Positions 5,227 through 5,291 of a DNA stretch of 5,291 nucleotides are shown piece after piece; position 1 is the first letter of the stretch, and each line of letters begins with the position of its first letter. The DNA is from Chloroflexota bacterium (GTDB taxonomy: Bacteria > Chloroflexota > Limnocylindria > QHBO01). The DNA lies in the NCBI GenBank assembly GCA_024636135.1, contig JAGXHP010000114.1, positions 1 to 5,291 on the forward strand, given 5' to 3'. The notes below the pieces were generated by a model. It ran no database searches, was not told where the DNA came from, and was given only the letters and a program-made list of their open reading frames with translations. The translations under genes were made by a program, and so were the position numbers.

Positions 5227-5291
5227 ATGTCGACTCCCAAGCCGGGCGAGATCCGGTGTCCGACCTGCCACCGCTCGACGGTGCCCGCTGC
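5227..5291 (+). CDS. Start of a protein with a probable N-terminal zinc ribbon, cut by window edge
   Basis: Only 21 complete codons are visible: MSTPKPGEIRCPTCHRSTVPA. The C11-P-T-C14 pair is the first knuckle of a zinc ribbon, and the following HRSTVPA would lead to a second cysteine pair just beyond the edge. Zinc ribbons of this form often head otherwise unrelated bacterial proteins, so the function of the remainder cannot be guessed. The ATG at 5227 is chosen because it is the first in this frame after the hairpin and the -10-like CACAAT. It lies 54 bases beyond the SGNH stop on the same strand, but the hairpin between suggests a separate transcription unit. Confidence 0.6.
   Translation, partial: MSTPKPGEIRCPTCHRSTVPA

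Overview
This is a GC-rich bacterial chromosomal window, densely packed with genes. It holds seven genes with recognisable or describable products and the first 21 codons of an eighth. Nothing in it looks mobile: there is no insertion sequence, integrase, CRISPR array, tRNA or rRNA. The high GC, the fused MoaD-MoaE protein, GTGA-type overlaps and several starts that sit directly behind a -10-like hexamer without a Shine-Dalgarno sequence would fit a Chloroflexota or actinobacterial lineage. I lean weakly towards an uncultured Chloroflexota, but the window has no decisive marker.

Left half (minus strand, read right to left): a DUF422/CruF-like polytopic membrane protein (2509 to 1577) overlaps by 11 bases the start of an M20-family metallopeptidase/deacylase (1587 to 193). 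After a 51-base gap that contains a possible promoter comes the start of fabD, malonyl-CoA:ACP transacylase, which runs off the left edge.

Right half (plus strand): a tightly packed operon encodes a small Rieske [2Fe-2S] ferredoxin (2590-2973), an unrecognised protein with about eight membrane spans and a single histidine (2980-3759), a MoaD-MoaE molybdopterin synthase fusion (3764-4417) and a membrane-anchored SGNH hydrolase (4414-5172). Gaps between genes are 6 and 4 bases, then a 4-base overlap. A strong GC hairpin follows, then the start of a gene with a probable N-terminal zinc ribbon (5227 onward).

The two halves diverge from an 80-base intergenic region whose two ends are near mirror images. 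Each arm carries CATCCG, a TAnnAT hexamer and CGGTC immediately before the ATG. This suggests paired, probably leaderless, promoters under shared control.

The most interesting gene set is the Rieske ferredoxin, orphan membrane protein and molybdopterin synthase. It suggests a membrane-linked electron-transfer module tied to a molybdenum enzyme, but no molybdoenzyme lies in the window, so that link is inference.
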